A program made the position numbers and the translations under genes. Shown here piece after piece: positions 25,823-36,247 of a DNA stretch of 64,000 nucleotides. This DNA is from Dipetalonema caudispina. Taxonomy: Eukaryota; Nematoda; Chromadorea; Rhabditida; Onchocercidae. The stretch is from NCBI GenBank assembly GCA_013365325.1, contig JABVXV010000244.1:32557-96556 (forward strand). The letters are read 5' to 3'. The first letter of the stretch is position 1; each line of letters begins with the position of its first letter. Below the pieces are notes generated by a model. It did no database searches and had not been told where the DNA came from. It was given only the letters and a program-made list of their open reading frames with translations.

Positions 25823-26080
25823 TTATTTAACAATTGCTAACATAAATGACATTCCAAGTAATTGAAAGATCAATATTAATAACAACAATTGTATCATTGC
25901 AATAAATGCACTGATACTAATTTTATCATTAATAAAATGATTCGAATGATTGCTACATATCAAGTGATTATAAAGAAGCAACAATCCGCATTTTAAAATA
26001 TTTTTATGGATTTGATTCAAACTAATACAATTACTCATTGCATTTCATTCCATTGTGCTCATAGAAATCGATGCATTTTA
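25823..26080 (-). CDS. C-terminal exons of a possible tetraspanin (partial)
   Basis: Two exons on the minus strand, 26080-26035 (after TACGCAG, donor GTAATT) and 25952-25823 (after TATGTAG, ends TAA), join in phase. The product reads KCIDFYEHNGMKCN, a short polar stretch, then a long hydrophobic helix (AFIAMIQLLLLILIFQLLG then MSFMLAIVK) and stop. The order extracellular Cys segment, about 20 residues, then a final membrane helix containing QLLG close to a short cytosolic tail is how tetraspanins end. I could not find the first three helices or the CCG motif further upstream on this strand, so it is either a gene with long introns whose exons I missed, or a remnant. Family assignment is tentative. 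Confidence 0.35.
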
Positions 26081-27706
26081 CTGCGTAAATAATTTAATTG
26101 AATGAATTTTGAATGTCGAAATGGGATGATATTGTTGATGTTTACATCCAACATTTAAGCTTCATTAGTAATTTAAAATTAGATAATCAGTAGGAAGTGT
26201 TAGCAACTAATAATCTGATAAGGAAAATGACAGAAGTTTAATTCAACTATACTTGGAAATTTCCCTAAAACAAAAGAGAAAGAAGGAAAATTTCAAATTG
26301 CTAAAGCAAAAGAAAAAAAGAAAAAAAAAAAAGAAACTCAGCTGAATTTCAGATAGATATGCTATATTTAACCTTTCCTATACTCAACATTAACAATTCT
26401 CATTTGATAAGACTAAAATATGATGTAGAATAATTAAAAAAAAAAAAAAAAAACTTTTCACAAATAACTTCATAGACAATAGTAATGCTATCCATAATCT
26501 TTTTAATTATTTCTTTTCTAACTTCAACGATTTACTAATTCCTTGTTGAAAAAAAAAAAAAAAAAGTTGCAGTTTCTTTTTTTCTTTTCCTTTTCAACTA
26601 TCAATCAATCTAAATTTCTAAAAAATTTACTGTTAATGAAAATAAAATAAAACAAAACAAAACAAAAAAAAAAAGAAAGATTGAAACAGATTATCAGAGA
26701 TGAAGTGAAAGTTTATCAGTTTCGGAATTGCAATAAGAGCAATGAAATATGAATTGAACTATTTCCTGAGTAAGAGTAAAATAATGGTGACCTTTAAGCT
26801 ACGAACTAGTCCAATTTGTGCAATATAACTAGTCTAATTTTTGAGAAAAAAGTAAGGCCACTATTAACATTTCTTTGTATGGCTTTAGCAAATGTATTCG
26901 TCATACATTGTTAACCATATCATTCTCAGTGATCAAAATTGTTTTCATTAAATTTCAAATATTTTATTCTTAAAAGAAAAAAAAAAAAAAAAAAAAGAAA
27001 ATCCTTCTCGAATCTATTGCAATATTTTTACTTCGTTGTTCATATCAAATTTGCAGGTGATTGATTTACATCTTGGATTTATTGTTTAAATTTAATTTCC
27101 ATAATTTTTGAATATTATTTGGACAATTTATTTTATGTTAAATGAAGCATATAAATTAGCAATGAAAAAGATGGGAATTACGCATATCGATGAATATTAA
27201 TTTGAATAGCATCGATTTTATTGTTATTTCTCATTTCATACAAAGCATCTAAATTATGTTCACTAGGCAGCGATTTAGCCAACTCAGGTTTGCACTTCAT
27301 TTCCAATCAATACGACAAACTTTTTTGTCTCTTAAAATATCAGAAATGTCAATTAGTTTCACTCTCTTATCTCTTTTCAAAATCAATCAAAACAGCAAAA
27401 AATAAAAAAAACAAAAGAAAAAAAAAAAGTGGAAAAAACGGCAACAGAACTATTAACTTTACAACATATCCAAGAAATATCATTAAAGATTGTAATTGAT
27501 GGAAAAGAAAAATGAAAAGAGCATTTTGTCTAAATTTAAGTAATCAAAAAATAATTAATCTTAATTTTTTTTTACCCAATGAATTGCTACACGATGATAA
27601 TAAATTTGCTAAGCTAAACAGATGAGTGCGATGTGAATGTTTACTGAAACATTTGCAATTAATCTTCCACTAAAATTTTATTTTAACTTCATCACACTTT
27701 TACGTG
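26081..27706. other. Intergenic, AT-rich
   Basis: Contains several A tracts (about 26310-26335, 26435-26453, 26550-26566, 26975-26996). It should hold the 5' part of the minus-strand tetraspanin-like gene if that gene is intact, plus the promoter of the dynein light chain. No convincing exon recognised. Confidence 0.5.
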
Positions 27707-28291
27707 ATGGTTTTGCTTTCTAGACGGCAATCACGACGATGGCATAATGCTGTTACAGCAAAAGTATTTCGACCACCGGAAATTACAATACGTTCAACAA
27801 ATTTCGATGAGAAATTACAGGAAATTGTTAAAGAGGTTAGTAAAATGTTAAACATTGAAAGTTATTATTAGGATGAAATAATTGAATTCTAAAAAGATTT
27901 ACATATATTAATTGTTTAACAATTGTAGGAATATAATTCTCCTAAAGCTATTTATATGTATTTAGAAATTAATTTTTAACTTAACAAAAATTAAAATAAA
28001 TTTTCAAAAATTGATTATTAACAATATTAAATTGATAAAAATAAATGAAATAAATCTTTCTATTCATGCAGGTTAAAAAACAAAAATTAAATTTAGGTTG
28101 CAAAACGAGCATTAAATCATTGCTCAACAGAAAATGAAGTTGCTTCATCTATCAAAAAACATTTCGATGAAATAACAGGACCATTTTGGCATTGTATAGT
28201 TGGAAGAAATTTTGGATCACATATTGAATGCACCTTTTATGCACATCTTATTTATGCTAGAATTGCTATTATTTTATATAAGACAGATTAA
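27707..28291 (+). CDS. LC8-type dynein light chain, divergent paralogue
   Basis: Two exons, 27707-27835 and 28097-28291, encode 107 aa. LC8 is a small dimeric hub protein that binds short linear motifs in dynein intermediate chain and many other partners. The C-terminal 65 residues match well: IKKHFDEITGPFWHCIVGRN corresponds to the canonical IKKEFD...PTWHCIVGRN, followed by FGSH and a final strand IAIILYKTD (canonical AILLFKSG). The N-terminus is longer and basic (MVLLSRRQSRRWHNAV) instead of the usual short one, and the strand after FGSH is altered (IECTFYAHLIYARIAII where canonical LC8 has [20 protein letters not shown]). The alternative of an acceptor at TTTCTAG (27723) with a missing upstream exon is possible. 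Probably a nematode-specific member rather than the ubiquitous dlc-1. Confidence 0.88.
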
Positions 28292-30050
28292 ATGTATCAT
28301 CTAATTCATAGGTTTTCTTTTTTTTTTTTTTTTTTGGAATTTAATCCTAAAATGTATAAAATAAAATTTGTTTTTTCATCTGTTAATAAAAAGAATGGAT
28401 AAATAAATTGGATGAAATTGGAGGAAATCAAACTAAACATTTAATTTTTTTTTTTAAATGTTAAAGTTTATAGGATTAATAATTACATCAATTTTGAATT
28501 CATTCATATTTTTGTCAATGAATGTATATTTGAAAATATGTTATTTGTGAAAATGTAAATACAAATAATTTTCTTAGTTATTACGAAAGGTTGACTTATT
28601 TACTGTCAGAAATTTCTGATCCGGAAAAATTCAAAGTATGAAAAATATATGAATAAATTCAAGAAAACAAAAAGAAGAACCAATGTAAGTTTCTTTAACT
28701 TTTACTATCCTAATTATTTAAAAGTTCAACTATTAAAATATTAATCGTATTCTTAATAAAAGATAATTTTTAAGCATAATTCAATAAATTTCAAATTTTT
28801 TATTGATTCTTTGTTTTGCAATTTCCTTTTTTTTTTTTTTTGTTTTTTTGCTTTCTTCTTTTGTTTTCAATATTTGATAAATTCCAATTAATCATTTCTA
28901 TTATTGATAACAATATGGGACTAGTTTACCAATAGATATGCAACAATTTTCTTTGATTTCTATCAAGCATTCGCCATATTTCTATCTTTGTAGGTTAAAA
29001 TTTGAAAATTTACTAGCTGTATAAAGAATTCAAAAGAGTATTTAATTTCCAATTCTCAATAACTGTTCCTAGTCTTTAAAATCCCGAAGAACAAAGTAAA
29101 ATAAAGAGATTTGTATTTTTCTATCTACCCCAATAATGCTAAAAACTTCTTATACAACCTATAACCTTGTTTTTATCCAATTATAAACACTGAAATCTCA
29201 ATTTTATCGTTTAAGGTAGCTTAATTATCACATTACTGCTAATCTAACCATAGGTATTGATTATATTTAATATTTTTAAATTTCAAGAAAATGTTTCCTT
29301 TTTATGATATCGTATGACAAAGTTATCAGATACAAAGTTAATGGAATGATGGCATGGTGTCCTTTGTTCAAACTTTGGTGGATATGTTACACTCTAAAGG
29401 TGCTAACCTAAGTTATGTTACGAAGGAATATATTAGACAGAAAAGTATAAAGTATCGATGGTTGCGATATTGTATGACTGTCCAGTTATCGGACTATTTC
29501 TTGTCCATTTGGTCATTTGAAATTGGTCAAATTTTCACTTCTACATTAACCAATGGTAAAAGGTCAGCAGATAAAAATAACTTGAAATGCATAACGCCAG
29601 TTTTATGCCTCTTTGGAGACATTTTTAATTTAGCTTCAATCAATCATTGTGGTCATTAGCATAAGCAAACCATTCATTTGATGGTTGCTGTTGAATGACT
29701 CAACAAACTAACTTTTCAAACAGTTCAAATATTTAATTTCATAAAAAGATTTGTAGGAGGTAACGAATCCAATCCATCATATTTGGCCTAGCAATATAGT
29801 CTGAATTATTAAAATTAGCTAAATAATATAAATACTAATCTTACTCAATCAAACAATTAATTAATATAATTCGAGAATTATGTGTAATTTATCAGCAAGT
29901 TGACAAGATATTCAAAATGAAAAAAAAAATCTGACTAACTGTCAATTTCATCAAGTACCCAATTTAAACCTTTGATACTTTTTTTTTTTTTTTTTTTTTT
30001 AAACGGATGATGAGGACCTTTAATATTTTTTAGATATTGTTCACAGACGT
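28292..30050. other. Intergenic; one unidentified ORF
   Basis: AT-rich with T tracts at about 28318-28335, 28828-28842 and 29980-30000. The + strand ORF at 29354-29659 is described separately. No other gene-like content seen. Confidence 0.5.
29354..29659 (+). CDS. Unidentified ORF, 101 aa
   Basis: An uninterrupted frame from ATG 29354 to TAG, longer than most chance frames in sequence this AT-rich. Codon use is mixed rather than lysine/asparagine-dominated. It contains YIRQKSIKYRWLRYCMTV and IFTSTLTNGKRSADKNN. No signal peptide, membrane helix or family signature is recognised. No splice acceptor is obvious just upstream. It may be a small species-specific gene, a relic of a mobile element or chance. 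Confidence 0.25.
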   Translation: MVSFVQTLVDMLHSKGANLSYVTKEYIRQKSIKYRWLRYCMTVQLSDYFLSIWSFEIGQIFTSTLTNGKRSADKNNLKCITPVLCLFGDIFNLASINHCGH

Positions 30051-30212
30051 TTAATTCATCTTTTTATTTTTAATTTTTGTTACTTGATTAGCTGATTCTG
30101 TTTGTAGTTCCAGCATTTCAGGAATCCATGCAAATTTTTTAGCAGCAATTGCTCTAAATGCAGACAGGACTTTTCTATCACTTTCATCGAATTGTTCAGT
30201 ATCAAAATTCAT
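30051..30212 (-). CDS. Small hypothetical ORF, 53 aa
   Basis: On the minus strand an ATG at 30212 opens a frame ending TAA at 30051. It begins MNFDTEQFDESDRKVLSAFR, continues AIAAKKFAWIPEMLELQTES and ends in a lysine-rich tail. The acidic start followed by an amphipathic helix looks more protein-like than its surroundings. It lies downstream of the candidate minus-strand exons at 30768-31283 but is separated from them by a stop, so it would be its own gene or an alternative terminal exon. Family not recognised. Confidence 0.3.
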   Translation of the reverse strand: MNFDTEQFDESDRKVLSAFRAIAAKKFAWIPEMLELQTESANQVTKIKNKKMN

Positions 30213-30767
30213 TTCGGATGGAAGAGTTAATTTTGAAAATTAAAAACAAAAAAGAAATGTAGAATAGGAATTGTTTCGTTGCCATAATTTTGTCATCAGT
30301 GAGTTCATGAAAACAAATCAAAACTTAGTTGAAATGAAATTTTTATAATTTTTCAAATTATATTTATTGATCGATTTACAGCTTAATCAGAAAAATAAAG
30401 GTTAAGAATTGGCATTTGCCATTGTAGTAATCTAAAATCAGACAGTTAATTTGATTTAGATTAAATAGCAAGTGATACGGTATCTTCTGCTCAATAATCA
30501 TTATTTTCTTCATAATGATACATACAGCGTTACTTACCATTTAAAGCTATGTAGTAAAAGAAAATCGTAATAATCACATGCGAAAATATCCTTTTCAAGT
30601 TAATTACTTCAATTGCATGTTATTAATTAACCTATCTGTTGTTAATGATATTACTAACATTCAATCATAATTAGTAACAATAGTATTGGGTAATAATAGG
30701 AATTTACTATGATGAGATAATTTAGTAACTTTTGGGAAAAAATGGTTCACTATGCAAAGTTTCCTCA

Positions 30768-31283
30768 TTAAGCGAAACAGTCAACAATATCCACTGGTTC
30801 TGATACATATAATGGTAATGATCGTGCCCTAAAATATAAATATCAAATAATGTTGTGGTGGAAAATGAAGTAGAAAGCAGGGTATCATATGAAATACCTA
30901 TAAGGTAACAGGAATGGATTATTGATATTATCAATTATTGAATATAACAGATTGATCCAAAGTCTTCCAACGAAGGATATATTATCGTATGAAATATTTA
31001 CATACTAAATAGGGTGCTATAATGGGATATTTTATGTTTAAATTAGAATGGAAAACAAAAGTGAAATTAATTAATTAATTTAAATCGCTTGTATTTATAT
31101 TGATTTTTTTTTTTTTTTTTTTTGTAAATTATAACTAAATTAATAAGTAACAGAATAACTAAAGTAGCAAAGAATTATACACAAAAAACTCCTAATCCAG
31201 ATCCCGAAGCATTATGAGCTTACAAAAAATTGATTAATTAGATATGTTCTTGTTGTATTGATCGTATGTTGCATTGCTGATAG
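30768..31283 (-). CDS. Candidate 3' exons of an unrecognised minus-strand gene (partial)
   Basis: Three segments with usable splice borders join in phase: 31283-31224 (LSAMQHTINTTRTYLINQFF, donor GTAAGC), 31004-30898 (after TATTTAG; begins YVNISYDNISFVGRLWINLL, ends before GTATTT) and 30828-30768 (after TATTTTAG; ARSLPLYVSEPVDIVDCFA then TAA). A possible earlier piece, ELKAYFDM at about 31323, would need a 40-base intron. The composition (Trp, Pro, Gly, Cys) is richer than chance AT-rich frames. Several NxS/T sequons would suit a secreted or membrane protein. No family is recognised and the 5' end is not found. Confidence 0.3.
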
Positions 31284-32883
31284 CTTAAGTTGAAAGAATA
31301 GCAATAAGTTAAGTGAAAGAAACCATATCAAAATAAGCTTTCAATTCATCTAAAATAATGGTACGAAAATTTGAAAGATTAATATATTATGGAAATGACG
31401 ATGATAAGATGTTATCAGATGTTAAAATTTTCATAATTTGAGATTTAATCATGTGATAAGTGCATATGATAAGGAAATTTATCAGTTTTTGTCCACTTAC
31501 ACACTGATCACTATATGATTATATCTTCTTAAATATTGGAAAAAGATGAGGAGGGCGGAATCATTAAATTTCGTAAAATTTGGAAAAGAAAATTCAAATA
31601 AAAATGGAAATTTTCAAATAAAGATTAGAGCGAACGGATTTTGCCATCTTTGAAAGGATATGTAAATTGGAAGTTCAATTTAAAAGTAGGAAGTAAATAA
31701 GTACGAATTTTGTGAAATTTTACACAAGCAATAAAATGGAAAGAAATTAAGCGAATCGCAGGAATTGTTGCAAGAAAAGACAAATATTTCAACAGCAAAA
31801 GAACAATTGCATCAGTGATAAATTAATATTGAAACCATAGGGTATGGAAAGACATAAACTTCAAAGTTCAAATTTAGGTCAAAATGATTTTTCAATAACC
31901 ATTCGTTTATTTCGATTAATTATTTGAATATTGATGAGCGCAAAGAGTAATATCAGATATTATGATAAATGATATATCAAATTATCTTCCTATAATTCAA
32001 GTTATTTTCATGTTCCTGTAAATTTTTAGGAATAAAATATATTTCAGATCTATGCATATCATCTCCAAATATATTCCCTAAGAAACACTTTTTAATCATT
32101 CAGTTATTGAATATTTCATCTATGGTGCATAATTTTTTAATTTTATTTTGAGATTTAAGGAAACAATCTACCACTAATTTTCAAATTATGAACTTTACTG
32201 CTAACTGATAGAACTGTTCGTTTTTCAGTGCAGAAATCAAAGACTTTTGATTTGCTCTTTATCTATCCAAAATTTAAGAGAGAAAATTAAGCATAATAGG
32301 TAAGAATATGATTGTACCATTTTTTTAAAGCACTATAATTCCAATTTCAAAGTGAGTGATGAAATGAATAAAGTGAGTAAAGTGAGTAAAGCGGGTAATG
32401 AAAATTGACATTTAGTTGATTTCATTTTCAATTTGTTAGCCAGCAAATACTGTTTCGTAAGCAATTCCTTTAAATTCCTTTATTCAAAACAAAATTTGTG
32501 CTTATGAAATTTGTTTGCAGTGATAAGCCATTAATTGTACAATTGTAATTGTGATAAACTGCAAAAAATTGATCAATTTTTGAAAATTGACACAGTCAAG
32601 TGTAACCTTAAAGCATAATTAATAATAACAAAAAGATATCAACATTATCAATGATAAGAATAATACCAATATGTATATGCGTTAAAATTAAAATTGTTAT
32701 ATAGTTTTATTGAATTTCAGAGAAAAAGAAAAAAACTGAAATGCTTCCAAATTTCTTCATAGATCATCTTTTCGATTGGAGAGTTTCTCCGTTTTTCTCT
32801 TACTTTTTCTTATTACATTCTAATATCATTGATATTCAATCAGATTTGAGTAGACAATAATTTCTTGAAAATCCTCTTCGAAA
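31284..32883. other. Intergenic, no confident gene
   Basis: AT-rich. A short degenerate direct repeat (GTGAGTGATGAA, AGTGAGTAAAGTGAGTAAAG) lies at about 32353-32390. Possible exon-like pieces exist upstream of 31450 on the minus strand, but their phase does not fit the neighbouring candidate gene. The last part carries the 3' UTR of the sugar transporter. Confidence 0.5.
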
Positions 32884-35800
32884 TTATACTTTAAATTCGA
32901 TATCAATATCATGTTTCCATGCAATTTCATTAAGAATCTCATTCACCGATCGTTTCTTCGTTTCAGGACAATAAAGGATTATAAGGATAAAAAATACAAT
33001 GGATGGAAGAATAAAAATTAAGAATGAATATCCACTAGTGGTTGTTGCAAGTGGATAAAATCCAAAATCTAAACCTATTTTAGTAAATGATTCGATTAAT
33101 GATAGAATGGTGACCGTTCGAAGTATCATACTTTTTGGTACTAATTCAGCTGAATAAAATCTTGATATGGAACCAATACCAAGTGATGTTGCAAATAGTG
33201 TGATCGATACACCTGTTAGTGTTCCAAGCTAAATTATAATGATTTTTAAGAGAATTCAATGCAAATTGAAATTCAAAATTAACAAATTTAGTTTAATAAC
33301 AAACATAATTCCGAAAATCTCAACAAGTAAATTATATTGTATGAAATATTTGCATATATTAAAAATGTTACCTTAGCTGCTTCACCAATTACAATGGAAA
33401 CCATTATCATGGAGAGAGCTAATATGGTTACAAATTCAGATATGATCAACATTGGTCGTCGTCCAACACGTTCAATGATAAATATTGGTATCACTGCTAG
33501 AGGTAATCTGATAATTGTATTAGCTAATGAACCCCACTGCAAATATTTCATTTAAAAATAACACTTGAAAAAATATTTCTCAATTAATCAATAAACACAT
33601 TATTAAATCAATATTCCGTAATTTAGAAAATTGCATCTAGAAAAAAAAAAAAAAAAAAAACAAACAATTTCCTCAATCTGAAAATATCAATTAAGAGTTC
33701 AATGTTATCCCGATAGTTCTTATAAATGACATCTTTCCTTCTTTCTAAATCGAAAAAACTTATTTAATCATTTATTTTCATATATCTTAATGTGTAGTGG
33801 AAGTAAAAATCACAGTGGAATAATATAATTTAGCAAATTTTAAATAATGAAAAATATATCAATTCACAGCTTCATTTTTTTCCTTCTTTTTTTTTTCTTA
33901 AAAGAATTTGAAGTATTACGTCAATCACTTACGTTGAAAACGTAACAATGTTAAATATCCTGATAATATATTAACTCTACTCTATCAATAATCCTCGTTT
34001 TTTTTTTTTTTTTTTTCTAAATAAAATTAAATCTCCAAGACCTGTGAAAATAGTTTTGGCCATTTGCCTAAATCATGATAAATAAATGTATTAAATGATC
34101 GAATAACACGTGCTCCCGTAAATACATATGCAATCTGAAACATTTTACAAATTGTAATTAAACTAATTTTAAATTTGAAATTTATTTTAAATCTTCAAAA
34201 TTTATACTTTTATTTGAAAAAAAAAAAAAAAAAAAGACATAATTGATAAAAAATTAAAATTGAATATATAAATTTTACTAAAATTAAAAAACGATGAATA
34301 ATTAAATTTACTTTAACCATAATACCAATCCAAGCACCAAATCGTATAACGATCGAAAGTGAATCATTTGCTTTCCATGGCATAAACATAATTTCTAAAC
34401 CATTTGGTTGTCTTTTATTATTCATATTTTTTTCTTGCTTTTCCTTTCTTTGACCATCCTCTTCATATTTTATTATTTGTTCATCAATTTCAATATCACT
34501 TTTTAAGCCATGATAGGCACGAATTGCAAGTGCAGCCTACAAGAAATTCATTTTAAATATACTTTCTAATTTTTTTTTTTATTAAATTCAATTCTTTTTG
34601 TTTTAAATTTATTCCCATATTTAAATCAATTAATTTGCAAAATTTTAGAATTAGAATATAAAATTTGTTCATTTTTTTTTTTTGTAGCGTAAAAAATCAG
34701 AACAAAAAATTTTAATGCAAAAAAAGAAAAAAAAATGGAAATATACTCAAAGATTAATTAGATTGAATAGAGCATTAAATCTTTTAAAATAATTAAATTA
34801 TTTTTTTGTAATTATTATAAAATTAAGTTCAAAAAAAAAAAAATGAATATACTTCTTGACGATTATGAGAGAACATTAATGAATATTGGGGTGATTCATG
34901 CATTAGGATAAAAGCGATCAAAGAGATGATCGAAATAGCAAGTGGTACTGAAAATATAAATGGCCATATTTCGGGTGCGGATAATGGTAGTCCAATTAAT
35001 TGTGTTAATAAATTACCTGTAATTATCATAATACATTTAAAATATTTCAATACTAAATAACTAGTTTTATAAGTATTTCAATATTTTTTAAACAATCATT
35101 TAATACTTTGTCTTTTTTTTTTTTTGTTATATTTGTTTGAAATTGTGAAAGAAAAAAAAAGATGACATTTGGCTCATTGCACTTTATGATTAATGTCAAA
35201 GTTGAAAAGTTTAAAACTATGGAATATTTTAAGAAGTTTTAAAAGAGGTTCGGATACTTTCAGTATCATAATGCTAACATATCATAGCATTGAAATGTTT
35301 TAAAGATGTGTTAGTAGAATTGCTTACTTTATGATAGGCTTATTTCTGTTACTTTTGAAGAGTATTGAAACCAATTTTGCATTTGATGAATTAAGGAAGA
35401 AAGAGAGAGAGAGAGAGAGAAGGAAGAAGAAAAGAATAGCTGAAAATTTGTCAACAATTGTAGTTCAAAACAAAGATTTTTTAGTGATATGCTCCTGAAT
35501 CTTTTTTTTTTTTTTTTTTTTGAAAATCACAACATTGAAATAGAAATGAGAGCTGACCAATTGTAGAAATTAGTTCCTGCCAAGAATTAACAAATCCTCG
35601 CTGTATCGCTGATGCACTTTCTACAACCCAAACAGTTTGTACAACAATTGCAATACCATTCGCTGTACCCCACAAAAAACGACCAATTATCAATGTTTCG
35701 TAATAAGGGAAACATAATTGTGTTAACAATGAAAGTAATAATGCTGAAAAAGAGTATGCAATTATATTCAGGAAATAATCATTTGATCAAATCGTAAAAT

Positions 35801-36247
35801 AAAATGTTGATCATATTACAATGATACATACCAGGAATAGCAATGATACATGAAATGATAGCAGTCCAACGACGGCCAATTCGATCACAAATTAAATATG
35901 CAATCATTTGACCAACAATACCAGAAATGGGATTCATTACATTAATTAACGACCAAAGAAAATCCAATGCTAATGGATCAATCGATTTTCCTGATCGTGC
36001 TATTGTTGATTCATTAATGAACTAAAATTTGATAATGACAAAAATTATTAATTATTTACAAGAAATTTTTTAATTTTCATTTTTAATTTTTGAAAAAAAT
36101 TCAAAAACTTGACTAACAAGAAAATATATATACCTGTTGTACTTCTAAATATGGCTGATTTAATACAGATAGCAAATATGCTTGTTGAAAATTTCCATTA
36201 AAACAGGCAGCTAACGATAGAGATAATAAATACGGTGGTAAACCCAT
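32884..36247 (-). CDS. SLC2-family facilitative sugar transporter (MFS), nematode-type
   Basis: Eight exons in phase give 493 aa: 36247-36134, 36021-35832, 35743-35558, 35016-34853, 34536-34312, 34134-34042, 33536-33372, 33228-32884. Twelve hydrophobic segments are spread across the protein as expected for the major facilitator fold, with a large central cytosolic loop rich in Lys/Glu (exon 5). Family motifs: DRIGRR in the loop between TM2 and TM3 (about 84-89), GRFLWGTANGI in TM4, HESPQY after TM6 (canonical PESPR), ERVGRR in the TM8-9 loop (about 346-351) and CPETKKR after TM12 (canonical PETKG). The PESPR arginine is replaced by Gln. It should be a plasma-membrane uniporter of hexoses or related small molecules; the substrate cannot be told. 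The donor of exon 5 could be at AAA|GTAAAT or two codons earlier; both keep phase. Confidence 0.93.

Noticed and set aside
27221..27499. 92-codon plus frame
   Set aside because: Begins at TTG, turns into Lys/Asn low complexity, and has no splice or start support.
33337..33555. Plus-strand frame opposite the sugar transporter
   Set aside because: Shadow of transporter exon 7, whose minus-strand translation matches the family.
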